NCBI RefSeq assembly: GCF_014770435.1
Contig: NZ_CP061739.1
Location: 1,364,001-1,428,000, forward strand
Direction: 5' to 3'
Length of the DNA stretch: 64,000 nucleotides
Source of the DNA: Psychrobacter sp. 28M-43
GTDB taxonomy: Bacteria > Pseudomonadota > Gammaproteobacteria > Pseudomonadales > Moraxellaceae
The notes under the pieces were generated by a model. That model was not told the origin of the DNA, did not search any database, and saw nothing but the letters and a program-made list of their open reading frames with translations. The translations under genes and the position numbers were made by a program. Below are positions 37,430 through 46,864 of this stretch, in pieces; the first letter of the stretch is position 1; each line of letters begins with the position of its first letter.

Positions 37430-39388
37430 TTAATAACCAACCACCGCCGCATCGACAATACGTGGGTCAGACGATCCGTAAACACCGTTTGGTGTGAGCA
37501 TGATCGATTGCGTAGATCCCATCGCGGATTTTGGACTGACGGTATGACCCATCGATTCGAGCTTTTTCACTGTATCAATATTCAGTGCTTTTTCGACTCG
37601 AATCTCATCAGGTAACCATTGATCGTGGATACGCGGCGCATGTGTTGCCTCAGCGATATTCATATCATGGTCAATGACGTTAGATATAATTTGAGTGACA
37701 GTCGTGATGATACGACTACCACCTGGGCTACCAGTAACGATGTAAGGTTTGCTGTCTTTGAATACGAGCGTTGGACTCATAGAAGACAGTGGACGCTTAT
37801 TGGCTTCCACCGCATTGGCATCGCCACCAAGTAAGCCGTAGCCGTTTGGTACGCCCGGTTTGGCAGAGAAATCATCCATTTCATTATTAAGCAGAATGCC
37901 CGTGCCATCCGCAACGAGACCAGTACCATAAGAGAAGTTTAATGTATAAGTATTGGCTATCGCATTGCCATCTTTATCAACGATAGAGAAATGCGTGGTC
38001 TGATCACTCTCGTACGGCAGAGGGTTGTTAGCTTTGATAGTAGCTGCTGGCGTGGCTTTATTGGGATCAATCAACGTACGCAGTTTATCTGCATAGGCTT
38101 GTGACGTTAAGCCGCTGGCAGGGACATCAATAAAGTCAGCATCTCCCAGATACTCAGCTCGATCTGCATACGCTAACTGCATCGCTTCCGCCATTAAGTG
38201 AATAGTCTGTGCGCTGTTTTGTCCGTAGTCTTTGAGCGGATAGCCTTCTAAGATATTTAAAATCTGCACGATGTGAATACCACCAGAGGAAGGCGGCGGC
38301 ATAGAAACAATCTCATAGCCACGGTAGTCGCCTTTGACAGGTTCGCGAGCAATGGCTTGATAATTGGCCAAATCTTTCAGGCTCATGCTGCCGCCTGCTT
38401 CGTTGACTGCTTTGACCAGTTTTTGAGCGGTCTCACCCTTATAAAACCCATCGGTACCCTTTACCGAAATCCGCTTTAGTGAACGCGCAAGCTCAGGCTG
38501 CTTTAAACGTTCGCCCGGCTGATAAGCGCTGCCATCAGGCTTAAAAAATACTTTTTTGGTACTTGGCCATTTTTGCAGGCGATCGCTCAAAGCAGTAAGC
38601 GACTCGGACAAGCCAGCGGTGACTTCTATACCGTCTTCAGCCAGTGCTATCGCTGGTGCCATAACTTGCTCGCGGCTCATCGTACCATGCTCTTCTAGCG
38701 CTTTTAGTAGTCCTGCTACTGTCCCTGGTACGCCAACTGCCAAGCCATGATAACGAGATAAGTCGCTGACAGCATTGCCTGCTTCATCGAGGTACATATC
38801 GCGTGAAGCGCTACTCGGGGCTTTTTCACGGTAATCAAGCGCCACCGTTTTGCCTTGTTTGGCATCATAAATCATCATAAAACCGCCACCACCGATATTA
38901 CCCGCACGCGGCAAGGTTACTGCTAGGGCAAAACCCACTGCAACGCCAGCATCTACTGCATTACCGCCATCTTTTAGAATCTGTAGACCAATGTCAGAGG
39001 CAAGCGCTTCTTGGGTAGCGACCATGCCGTTTTTCGCCCAAACTGGATGATGAATGGCGTCTTCAGAGTAAATAGCTTGGTCGCTATTGGCATTATTAGC
39101 ATTGTTCGATGTGGTATTAAGTGTATTTGTCTTCGCTCTCGTGATGCGCTTGGTTTCAGAGAGTACCGTTGGACTATCAGCCATGATGGCCAAGTTTATG
39201 GCACTGGTATTGATTGATGTATTGTCGACCGTGGCGTTACTTATTGAGGTCGTTGACTCTACAGCCTGTGCGGATATAGATAGCAGTAGCGTACTGGTAA
39301 TGAGCACGACGCTAGATTTGAGTAAGGTATTAATTTTTGGTTTACGCTGCTGAGCGGTTCGATGGTGGCGAGATAATAACTGTGACAT
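37430..39388 (-). CDS. ggt: Gamma-glutamyltransferase
   Basis: A periplasmic N-terminal nucleophile hydrolase that cleaves or transfers the gamma-glutamyl group of glutathione. The signal peptide has a basic n-region (RHHRTAQQRKPK) and a hydrophobic core ending in SAQA near residue 42. A Thr/Asn/Ser-rich stretch (about 43-110) then precedes the mature enzyme, starting near HPVWAKNGMVATQEALAS. The self-cleavage site is Gln463-Thr464 in SDQTTHFSIVDKDGN; Thr464 becomes the catalytic nucleophile of the small subunit. LLNNEMDDFS and TGSPGGSRI substrate-binding motifs follow. AAAGGA precedes the start. It is a single-gene unit. Confidence 0.95.
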   Translation of the reverse strand: MSQLLSRHHRTAQQRKPKINTLLKSSVVLITSTLLLSISAQAVESTTSISNATVDNTSINTSAINLAIMADSPTVLSETKRITRAKTNTLNTTSNNANNANSDQAIYSEDAIHHPVWAKNGMVATQEALASDIGLQILKDGGNAVDAGVAVGFALAVTLPRAGNIGGGGFMMIYDAKQGKTVALDYREKAPSSASRDMYLDEAGNAVSDLSRYHGLAVGVPGTVAGLLKALEEHGTMSREQVMAPAIALAEDGIEVTAGLSESLTALSDRLQKWPSTKKVFFKPDGSAYQPGERLKQPELARSLKRISVKGTDGFYKGETAQKLVKAVNEAGGSMSLKDLANYQAIAREPVKGDYRGYEIVSMPPPSSGGIHIVQILNILEGYPLKDYGQNSAQTIHLMAEAMQLAYADRAEYLGDADFIDVPASGLTSQAYADKLRTLIDPNKATPAATIKANNPLPYESDQTTHFSIVDKDGNAIANTYTLNFSYGTGLVADGTGILLNNEMDDFSAKPGVPNGYGLLGGDANAVEANKRPLSSMSPTLVFKDSKPYIVTGSPGGSRIITTVTQIISNVIDHDMNIAEATHAPRIHDQWLPDEIRVEKALNIDTVKKLESMGHTVSPKSAMGSTQSIMLTPNGVYGSSDPRIVDAAVVGY

Positions 39389-39727
39389 CGCAAAGTCCTT
39401 TTTACGCGAGTGTAAGGAATAGAGCTAGGAAATAGATAAGCCTAAATAGTAACGAAAATATGAAATAGTAGAAAGTTGTTTATTATCTTTTGTGGTGTAC
39501 GCTTTTATAGCGTTCAGCTGTATCAGCTGTATTTCAAATAAATGAAGCTAATTTTCAAGTAAGTGAAGCTATTGATAAGACAATCGTTATATAGAAAAAA
39601 TTATTTATGAATGAAGAAATCCTTTAAAAATATTCGCTAATATTACTAAATTGTAACGTCTTGTGATATAAATAACGGTACCACTGTACACTCATTATCG
39701 ACTGTCTATTCATACAAAGAGATTACT
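39389..39727. other. Divergent intergenic region between ggt and the first large lipoprotein
   Basis: About 340 bp, AT-rich, without a supported gene; presumably both promoters. Short near-repeats (agctgtat and aagtgaagct units around 39520-39570) are visible, but no clear operator. Confidence 0.3.
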
Positions 39728-41833
39728 ATGTCATCACACCATATTAATAACCGAAATCGACAGCGCTACTCTGAGACTGCGCCTACTTATTTATCTGACA
39801 CTGATCATAAAAACTATAATGGTAAAAATAATAACGGTCATCTATATCCAACCAGTAAATTGACTTCTATCGCATTGCTAGTTGGTAGTGCCTCGCTCAT
39901 CCTCGCAGGTTGCCAATCAACTCCAGCCAGCTCATTTTCCAATCTGTCGTTGAATAGTAGCGCCTCTAGTACCATGATGGACTTTAGTGTCGCCGATGCC
40001 GCGCAGAGCCAACGTCAAGGTCAAGCCTTTACTGCCAGTCAAAATGCTCAGGCCGCGCGTTATGAGCATCTATTTGATCAAGAGAAGTATCCAAATACCG
40101 AAAACCAAGCCAAAACACACTTGCTAGCAGCCATTCGTCAACACTTGGCGACCGAGCATGTCGCAGTCGCCACAGCCAATTATCGCTCAGCACCGTTCAT
40201 TGACCCAGATAGTATCGATGCAGGATCGAGTAGTTTGCTCAGAACGATTATAGAAACCTATGTGTATCAGCCTGAAGGTGCATATAGCGAAAGTGATGAT
40301 GAGCCATACAATGATGACTATAACGATTATGATGACGCAAAAAATTCGATAGAGTCCGACTATTCTAGTGATTATGATCAATCTAGAGCAGAAGCTGAAG
40401 CAGAGAGGAGAGCCATTGCTGCTATATTGGCTGAAGCGGGGGAGAATGAGCCGACGGGCAGTGACAGCAACAGCGATAACGAGTATGCCTACGATACAGC
40501 AGATTATGATAGTGATGACTATAGTAGCGATAATTACAGTAGTGACGACTATGATAATTATGATGAATACAGTAGCGGTGGTGAAGGTATGCTCTCAGGG
40601 ATGTCAGGGTTAAGTCCCAAGTCAATGGCTGCAAAGTATGAAGCCATGCAAATGGCAAAACAGCAAGCTAAGACAGAGACGGTAAATCGTGGCAGCCTAC
40701 CAATGTCATCTACAGGTATGATTGGCAATATACTTGATATGTTCCACCGTACTCCTGAGCAAATAGCTGCATCCAATGCTTATCAGTATGAGCATTTAAC
40801 ATTCAATAGTGTCAGTCAATACCGTCCCAAGCAGCGCCAGCTACAAAGCGTCTATAGCTACGACTACGCCACACCAACGATTAGCTCATCGATACAGATA
40901 CCGTTAGCATTTGATTTTAATAACAGCAGTGTCGTAGTTGATCCATCGGCCATCATGCCGATTGTTGCACTTGTCAACCCGGAGAATACGCCATTACCAT
41001 CACAGATGACCTCGCACACGGTGAGCTTTGGTTTGCCTGAAAGCATCACGGCACAGTTGCCACCAGCGGTGCTCTACGATGCGGTGCTCAATGCGATACA
41101 GAGCAGTATGGCTGAGCTGGCGCCTGAGCATTTTAGCGCAGTCGATATCAGTGGGGATGCGTTTGCCAAAGAAGTCGGTGCGACTCGCACAGTCAAAGTC
41201 TATTTTGGTAGCCAGCAAAGCGGTGAAATAATTGGCAAGACGCTCAAATATGTAACGAAATCCCTGCAAGAATACGTAGATGCCAATCCAGATAAATATC
41301 CTGATGGTGCCGCACTAAAGACAGCACTGGCTAAAGCGCAATTATACAATAAAGGCTATCAAAGCGCAGATGTCGGTTCGCTATTGCAGCTTATCGAAGC
41401 TATCGGTCCTATCTCATTTAATCAAATCAACTACTATTACTTAGACAGCTCAGATCGACTGCTGGCCAAGCAGCAACGTGTCAATATCGGTGGTGATTTG
41501 ATGGGGTCGACCACAACCATGCTAAACCAAGTACGTTACGATAAAGCCAGCTTTAACCGTCATGCCTTGACACCATTGCTTACAGAGTCTTTTGGTTCAG
41601 ACGCTACGCCTCCTATCGATGGCAATGCATGGATAGCTAAGCAGCACGATAAAAAAGACAGATTACAAACGGCCCGCTATGCACGCTACGACTATCAAGA
41701 TAGCGGTGTCGAAGGTGCTTATAGCAGTGATGAATATAGCAATGATGAGTATGGTAACGATAATGACAATGGCGCAGGCTCTATCGATGAGAGCCGAGTT
41801 GACGATGCTCAAGATGATATGAATGAAAAATAG
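39728..41833 (+). CDS. Large lipoprotein of unknown function (first of a pair)
   Basis: A 701-residue predicted lipoprotein. An unusually long hydrophilic n-region of about 45 residues precedes the hydrophobic segment and lipobox LAGC (Cys near 62). A central acidic low-complexity region (about 180-285) is built almost entirely from Asp, Tyr, Ser and Asn in short repeats such as YDSDDYSSDNYSSDDYD, with a short Ala/Glu helix inside it. The C-terminal 340 residues look folded: AFDFNNSSVVVDPSAIMP, LPPAVLYDAVLNAIQSSM, TLKYVTKSLQEYVDANPDKYP, and INYYYLDSSDRLLAK. A second acidic YSSDEYSNDEYGNDND patch ends it. I do not recognise the family. The following gene (55 bp downstream) encodes another lipoprotein with a parallel layout. 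Confidence 0.7.
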   Translation: MSSHHINNRNRQRYSETAPTYLSDTDHKNYNGKNNNGHLYPTSKLTSIALLVGSASLILAGCQSTPASSFSNLSLNSSASSTMMDFSVADAAQSQRQGQAFTASQNAQAARYEHLFDQEKYPNTENQAKTHLLAAIRQHLATEHVAVATANYRSAPFIDPDSIDAGSSSLLRTIIETYVYQPEGAYSESDDEPYNDDYNDYDDAKNSIESDYSSDYDQSRAEAEAERRAIAAILAEAGENEPTGSDSNSDNEYAYDTADYDSDDYSSDNYSSDDYDNYDEYSSGGEGMLSGMSGLSPKSMAAKYEAMQMAKQQAKTETVNRGSLPMSSTGMIGNILDMFHRTPEQIAASNAYQYEHLTFNSVSQYRPKQRQLQSVYSYDYATPTISSSIQIPLAFDFNNSSVVVDPSAIMPIVALVNPENTPLPSQMTSHTVSFGLPESITAQLPPAVLYDAVLNAIQSSMAELAPEHFSAVDISGDAFAKEVGATRTVKVYFGSQQSGEIIGKTLKYVTKSLQEYVDANPDKYPDGAALKTALAKAQLYNKGYQSADVGSLLQLIEAIGPISFNQINYYYLDSSDRLLAKQQRVNIGGDLMGSTTTMLNQVRYDKASFNRHALTPLLTESFGSDATPPIDGNAWIAKQHDKKDRLQTARYARYDYQDSGVEGAYSSDEYSNDEYGNDNDNGAGSIDESRVDDAQDDMNEK

Positions 41834-41888
41834 AAGTCGAATGACATCATCGCATTGCATTTACGCTCATATCTATTAAGGATAAAAA

Positions 41889-43481
41889 ATGAAAACAGTA
41901 CCTCACACCATTGCACAACGTCTGCCATTTAAGACTACAAACAATCTGTTAGTCACCAGCGCATTTTTGACAGGGGCGCTGTTATTAACAGGTTGCCAGT
42001 CTACCAGTTTGGGCCAGTCCAACACAGCGGCTGTAAAACAAGCACCTAGCATTGCCAAAAAAACACTAGAAACAGCCCTGCAAAAACAGCGACGTCAGTC
42101 ATTTAGCTACCATAGCAATCTTGAAATTGGCAATAACCAACAATTTACAGATGCCGATACTAATACTAGTACGGAGAAAATGGCGGCATCAGACTATGTA
42201 GATGAACATTGCGAAGAGGCGCATGACCAAGCGTACGCGGCTCTAATCCTGCAAGCAGAACAGCAAAACAAAGATATTCTAGCGATGGATTACGATACTA
42301 AGCGTGACAGCATAAGGCAATCGTATTTTGAGTGCGTAGATGCCTATCATGCATGGGATGATCATCAATACGATAGCGATGTAAAAGTAGCACCAGATTA
42401 TCAAGCGCTATTTGATAATTATGAGGATAAACAAAGACCGTTAGATAGGAAGAAAGCACAGTTATTAGATGAGTATCTATTAAAGCCGCTTTCTATCGAC
42501 TCTCAAGGGATCTATCAACCGATGGCGGGCAAGGCTACGATGCTCGCCAGTGCGCAATATCAAGCACGTAATCATCATAGCAGTATCAACCAGCCTATTT
42601 ACATGGATTTTAAAAACGGTGATATTTACCTATGGGCAGATAATTTTGCAATTCTAAACTCAGAATTATTAGACGATAAACTCGGTACAAAATGGCAAAA
42701 CAAGTGGTTAAAAATAGCCATTGATGATGGTACATTGCCTAAAGGGATTGGTGGTGAAGTCATCAAAAGCCACTTTGCGGCGTTAGATGCGACTTATGAT
42801 GCGGCTCCTGTCAGCCAGTTTAATTATGTTGCCCCTGACTCACTTGCATCACTGTCTCCAAAGCTGCCTGCGCACCAGTTATCGGCTATGCTACCGAGCG
42901 ATCAAATCATTCGCCGAGTACAACGCTTCGAGGATTATCAAACGTCGCAACAAAAATATATGCAGATTTTCTATGATCGGATCAGTGAAAAATACCCAGA
43001 GCTGGTACAAGAACCCGAACCGATGACAGCGTTTGAGTCGATTCAAAATCCAAAGGCATTCACCAGTAAGTCTATTGTACAAAAAATACTGGCTATGATA
43101 AAAGGTCAAATGAATGAGGAAACCACGACAGGTGAGGCCGTTGCCAATACAGAAGTACAGGAACTGTACGGGTTTGATAAACGTGGTCAACTCAAATGGG
43201 AGCACTTACGTCGTCAGTTAGATAATACTAGCGAAGCGAATAATGACAAAGGCATGAGGATAGATGTGTTGCAACAGTATTCCGCTATTAGCAATAAGGA
43301 CTTAATGTTTCCTAACCTACCAAGTAATGTGCAGTCGCCGAACGCTAGCAATAGTATTGATTTACGAAAGTATGCTCCAGAGCTGCTGCAATATTACCAA
43401 GATGGTAATGGCACGGCAGTAGGTAAGATGGTCTTTAACATGTTGCCGATGGTCAGAGAGCGTATTGGTTCGGTTGAGTAA
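41889..43481 (+). CDS. Large lipoprotein of unknown function (second of a pair)
   Basis: A 530-residue predicted lipoprotein with lipobox LLTGC (Cys36) followed by QSTSLGQSN, the same QST start as the first protein's mature end. An early segment has two cysteines (DEHCEEAHDQAY and YFECVDAYHAWDD) likely to pair. The middle holds INQPIYMDFKNGDIYLWADN, comparable in position to the DFNNSSVVVDPS segment of the upstream protein, then QLSAMLPSDQIIRRVQRF and a helix ending FYDRISEKYPELVQE, and later VQELYGFDKRGQLKWEHLR. AAGGA precedes the ATG. It is probably co-transcribed with the upstream gene and ends at a terminator. Function unknown; predicted to be attached to the outer membrane, facing the periplasm or the surface. 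Confidence 0.72.
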   Translation: MKTVPHTIAQRLPFKTTNNLLVTSAFLTGALLLTGCQSTSLGQSNTAAVKQAPSIAKKTLETALQKQRRQSFSYHSNLEIGNNQQFTDADTNTSTEKMAASDYVDEHCEEAHDQAYAALILQAEQQNKDILAMDYDTKRDSIRQSYFECVDAYHAWDDHQYDSDVKVAPDYQALFDNYEDKQRPLDRKKAQLLDEYLLKPLSIDSQGIYQPMAGKATMLASAQYQARNHHSSINQPIYMDFKNGDIYLWADNFAILNSELLDDKLGTKWQNKWLKIAIDDGTLPKGIGGEVIKSHFAALDATYDAAPVSQFNYVAPDSLASLSPKLPAHQLSAMLPSDQIIRRVQRFEDYQTSQQKYMQIFYDRISEKYPELVQEPEPMTAFESIQNPKAFTSKSIVQKILAMIKGQMNEETTTGEAVANTEVQELYGFDKRGQLKWEHLRRQLDNTSEANNDKGMRIDVLQQYSAISNKDLMFPNLPSNVQSPNASNSIDLRKYAPELLQYYQDGNGTAVGKMVFNMLPMVRERIGSVE

Positions 43482-43548
43482 CTGATTAGAGTATTAATTA
43501 GTAGATAGAAAGCATTATTAGTTTTTGAACAGAATAATTTTACATTAA

Positions 43549-43579
43549 AAAAAGCGCACCTATTAACGGCGCGCTTTTT
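43549..43579. terminator. Terminator after the lipoprotein pair
   Basis: AAAAAGCGC (43549-43557) pairs with GCGCTTTTT (43571-43579) around a 13-nt loop. It lies between convergent genes. Confidence 0.75.
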
Positions 43580-43630
43580 CATTTTATACGTATACAGCTA
43601 GGTAAAATAACACTTTTCCGAAGTGGTTTA

Positions 43631-44158
43631 TTACATACCTTGATGCTGTTTGTCATGGCCTTTACGGTCTTTTGAGTGCTTACGACCTTTTTCTTGTCTC
43701 TCTGACTTCATCTGTTCCATCTTTGCACGTTGCTCAGCAGTCAACACTTGAGCGATGGCGTGTTGTGTTTGTACACGTTCGATAAAGCGTTGCTTTTCTT
43801 TTGCCGCACGTTGATCAGCCAGACGGTTTAAAGCAGTAGTATTCAAAGTGCTGGCATTGGTCAACGCTTGTATTTGCTGATCCATTTGCGCGCGTTCTGC
43901 TTGATGTTCTGCACGGTCAGCAGTGCGATCGCCACGTTTGTTTTGCATGATGGCTTTGATTTGCGCTTGCTGTGTCGCTGTTAGATCCAGTTTTGACATT
44001 GGGCCTCTCATCTCACTTTTTTTCATGCCATCTTTGTGGTTCTTTTGCATTTGCGCAGTTGGCGTTGTATCAGTGGTTGCATTCACACTAGTGCAAGCGG
44101 TCACGGTAAATATGCTAGAAGCTGCTAATACTGAGCCTAATAGTAATTTTTTCATCAT
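43631..44158 (-). CDS. Spy/CpxP-like periplasmic stress lipoprotein
   Basis: A 175-residue exported protein with signal KKLLLGSVLAASSIFTVTAC, a probable lipobox ending at Cys22. Two LTxxQ motifs define the Spy/CpxP family: LDLTATQQAQIKAIM (about 57-71) and LTAEQRAKMEQM (about 138-149), joined by long charged helices. The C-terminus is very basic and His-rich (KHSKDRKGHDKQHQGM). In E. coli CpxP restrains CpxA and is encoded divergently from cpxRA; this gene is likewise divergent from a CpxR/CpxA-like pair 370 bp away. Adjacent ATGs at 44158 and 44155 both follow AAGGA; the second has better spacing. A lipid anchor would differ from E. coli CpxP, which is soluble. Confidence 0.82.
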   Translation of the reverse strand: MMKKLLLGSVLAASSIFTVTACTSVNATTDTTPTAQMQKNHKDGMKKSEMRGPMSKLDLTATQQAQIKAIMQNKRGDRTADRAEHQAERAQMDQQIQALTNASTLNTTALNRLADQRAAKEKQRFIERVQTQHAIAQVLTAEQRAKMEQMKSERQEKGRKHSKDRKGHDKQHQGM

Positions 44159-44528
44159 AATATCCTTGATTACATTGAGTTCGATTTAATAAACACTAAA
44201 TTTTTATCTCGCAAGTACCATCTGTTGAACGTTATCGCTCGTTATGGTCAGCCATCTTAGAAATGCAATACTTGCTGTTGATAGGAGTATATTACGACAG
44301 TTAAAGGTTACGAACATTTATGAAGTATTAAGAAAGGTAACGTTTCTGGTGAATTGGCAAGTGTTTGCCTGATAATATGTTTAACTACAGTCTACCGACA
44401 ATAAAAATACCACGGCGGCAATCTCGCTAGCCATATTACAGTGACACTTGTACGTGGACTTATTGCGTCATGATTACTATAGAGTGCTTGGATTGAATAG
44501 AGATAAATAGAAATTAAAGGAGAGAAGC
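44159..44528. promoter_or_regulatory. Divergent control region of the CpxP-like and cpxRA genes
   Basis: A 370-bp interval that must hold both promoters. A near-palindrome GAAAGGTAACGTTTC lies at 44332-44346 and could be an operator. I looked for the E. coli CpxR box (two GTAAA half-sites 5 bp apart) and did not find a good match. Confidence 0.4.
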
Positions 44529-45215
44529 ATGCCAAACATCCTGATAGGCGATGACGATGAAGAGTTAACTCAGTTATTGCAAGAGTACTTGGACAATCAC
44601 GGCATTCGCTGTGACTGCGTACATGATGGTGCAGCAGTCATACAACGACTCAAAGCAGTGGCACACGAAGATACGGTTTATGATTTACTCGTACTCGATA
44701 TTATGATGCCGAAACTAGATGGTCTGAGCGTCCTGCGCCAATTACCAAATATTATCGATATTCCAGTCATTATGCTGACGGCAAAAGGGGAGGAGATTGA
44801 TCGTATTATTGGTCTAGAGCTTGGGGCTGATGATTATATCACCAAACCTTGTAACCCTAGAGAGCTGCTAGCGCGTATCAATGCAGTGATTAAACGTACC
44901 AATACGACCGCATCAGAGCATACTCCGTTGCCAGAGAGTCGTTTGCATCTCGATCAAAACCAACGTGCCTGTCAGATAGATGGGGTGACGCTACAAGTCA
45001 CTGGTACAGAGTTTGATTTGCTCGTGGCCTTGCTCAAACAAAAAGGGGAAGTGGTAAGTAAAGCATGGTTGTCAGAAAATGTCTTGCAGCGTGAGTTGCA
45101 GCCATTTGACCGTAGCCTCGATGTACACGTATCTCGCTTACGCAAAAAACTTCAACCTTTCCACGATGAGCCAATAAAAGCGGTGCGTGGAAAAGGTTAT
45201 CAACTGGTGCTGTAA
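44529..45215 (+). CDS. cpxR: CpxR-like response regulator (OmpR family)
   Basis: A DNA-binding regulator of 228 residues. The receiver domain has the acidic pocket DDD (8-10), phosphoacceptor Asp57 in LLVLDIMMPK, MLTAKG, and GADDYITKP with the conserved Lys. The C-terminal winged helix (about 130-226) includes VTGTEFDLLVALL, VVSKAWLSENVL, PFDRSLDVHVSRLRKKL and VRGKGYQLVL. The stretches LELGADDY...P.N.REL, TGTEF.LL and PFDR.LD.H.S.LR.KL are strongly reminiscent of E. coli CpxR rather than OmpR or RstA. AAGGAGAG precedes the ATG. The stop overlaps the kinase ATG by one base. It likely controls the divergent CpxP-like gene. Confidence 0.85.
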   Translation: MPNILIGDDDEELTQLLQEYLDNHGIRCDCVHDGAAVIQRLKAVAHEDTVYDLLVLDIMMPKLDGLSVLRQLPNIIDIPVIMLTAKGEEIDRIIGLELGADDYITKPCNPRELLARINAVIKRTNTTASEHTPLPESRLHLDQNQRACQIDGVTLQVTGTEFDLLVALLKQKGEVVSKAWLSENVLQRELQPFDRSLDVHVSRLRKKLQPFHDEPIKAVRGKGYQLVL

Positions 45216-46864
45216 TGACGGACATATCGATGAAAGCTTCTGAGCAGACCTTCAAAAAAGCACCTAAGTTTAAGGTGCGCGTCACCTTGTTTTGGCGTCT
45301 GTTTCTGAGCCTGTTATTGACGATTTTAATCACTTCTGTATTGTCTATCGTGGTAGAGCGCTGGTTGGCTGAAAAAGAGCTGACCTCTCGTATGGACGTG
45401 CAAATCGATAGCCTATTGATAAAGCGTGAAGAGATGGTCGCGTCACTACGGACTGGTAATGTAGAGTCTGTCAGGCAGATGTATCGTCAAGATCGCCAGT
45501 TGATGAATCAAATCAGAGTCTATGATGAGCAGGGCGCTATTATCTTCCCGCGTTACCGTGATAAAGACGGTCGGCAAGGGCAGCTGCAAAATGGTCGGCA
45601 AACAATGGATCGTGCGATACAACCGTTGCAGCAAATACCGTCTAGACCGCCTAGAGTAGATAATAATGCGTATGGTGTAGAAGGTCGCAATGCTGACAAT
45701 AGACTGCGTGAGCACGACAATGAGATACCAAAAGAGGAGCCGTCTTTTTGGCAAGAATTCTTAAAGCCAAGAACGGCAAGTAGTGCAGCAGTAGCTGATA
45801 TCGATACTCGTCCTGAATTGGCCGATATGTCTGTTGAATTACCTGATGGTCAGTCAATCATCATACAGTTACGTCCGCATTTGCGTTTTTCAGACGTGGT
45901 AGAGATACAGCACGGTAATTTCCCAATACGTTTGCTATTGATCGTTATCTTTAGTGTATTGGTCTGCATATGGCTCAGTCGTACGTTAACCCAGCGAATT
46001 GGCCGTGTACAAAATACCGTACACCGTATGATTGATGGTAATTATCAAGCCAACCCAGAACTGTCCAAGATGGGCGATGATGAGTTGGGGCTATTAGCCA
46101 AGGACGTTGCTCATCTGTCAACGAGGCTCATCGATAGTGAGCTGGCACGCAAGCAAATGCTCAGTGATATCTCACATGAGCTGCGTTCGCCACTTGCTCG
46201 TCTGGATGTCGCGACTGAGCTGACTCGAGATTTTGCGCCCAATGCCAATCGTTATCTAGACCGTATCGATAAAGAATCTACACGAATGAATGAGCTAATT
46301 GAGCAAATCATTCATATTCAATCCCTGCAAATGCAGCAATATACCGTTGATAACTTAGAGAGTGAGGCAGTCGATATATCTGACATTATTAGTAATATCG
46401 GAGAGGATGTCTGCTTTGAGTTTCAACATAAAGACGTACATTGGCAATGGCAACCGCCTGAAGCCTCAGCGTTGGATGATTTGGAAGGATTTTGGACAGT
46501 ACAAGGTAATGCAGAGCAGTTGTATAGCGCGCTTGAAAATGTCATTCGCAATGCTTTTATGCACACGGCAGCGGGTTCGACAGTGATTGCGGAAATAAAG
46601 GCAATACAAATGGACAATAAGGCACCAGCTGTTCAAATTAATATAACAGACGAAGGCGGCGGTGTCGCAGAAAAAGACTTAGAACGTATTTTTCATCCCT
46701 TTGTGCGGCTCGATACTGCTCGGCATCGTGATACTGGCGGCTATGGTCTTGGATTGGCTATTGTTCATGCTGTAGTTATGGCGCATAAAGGATATATCAA
46801 TGCTCATAACCGTCAAGATGGTATCCAAGGGTTGGTGGTTCAAATAGTGCTACCTAGCAGATAA
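45215..46864 (+). CDS. cpxA: CpxA-like sensor histidine kinase
   Basis: An inner-membrane sensor kinase of 549 residues. TM1 is at about 27-48, a long periplasmic domain (about 50-235) contains a Gln/Arg/Pro-rich segment, TM2 is at about 238-257, then HAMP (to about 310). Dimerisation and phosphorylation occur at His321 in SDISHELRSPLARL. The ATPase has the N box (ENVIRNAFMH), G1 DEGGGV, the F box and G2 GGYGLGLAIV. Its periplasmic domain is considerably longer than the roughly 130 residues of E. coli CpxA, and mostly unlike it, so the signal may differ. Its start overlaps cpxR by one base. Downstream, 430 bp away on the same strand, is the giant adhesin. Confidence 0.84.
   Translation: MTDISMKASEQTFKKAPKFKVRVTLFWRLFLSLLLTILITSVLSIVVERWLAEKELTSRMDVQIDSLLIKREEMVASLRTGNVESVRQMYRQDRQLMNQIRVYDEQGAIIFPRYRDKDGRQGQLQNGRQTMDRAIQPLQQIPSRPPRVDNNAYGVEGRNADNRLREHDNEIPKEEPSFWQEFLKPRTASSAAVADIDTRPELADMSVELPDGQSIIIQLRPHLRFSDVVEIQHGNFPIRLLLIVIFSVLVCIWLSRTLTQRIGRVQNTVHRMIDGNYQANPELSKMGDDELGLLAKDVAHLSTRLIDSELARKQMLSDISHELRSPLARLDVATELTRDFAPNANRYLDRIDKESTRMNELIEQIIHIQSLQMQQYTVDNLESEAVDISDIISNIGEDVCFEFQHKDVHWQWQPPEASALDDLEGFWTVQGNAEQLYSALENVIRNAFMHTAAGSTVIAEIKAIQMDNKAPAVQINITDEGGGVAEKDLERIFHPFVRLDTARHRDTGGYGLGLAIVHAVVMAHKGYINAHNRQDGIQGLVVQIVLPSR

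Noticed and set aside
40187..40658. Antisense ORFs opposite the acidic repeat region of the first lipoprotein
   Set aside because: The translations are Ile/Val- or His/Tyr-rich mirror images of the Asp/Tyr/Ser codons, with no independent support.
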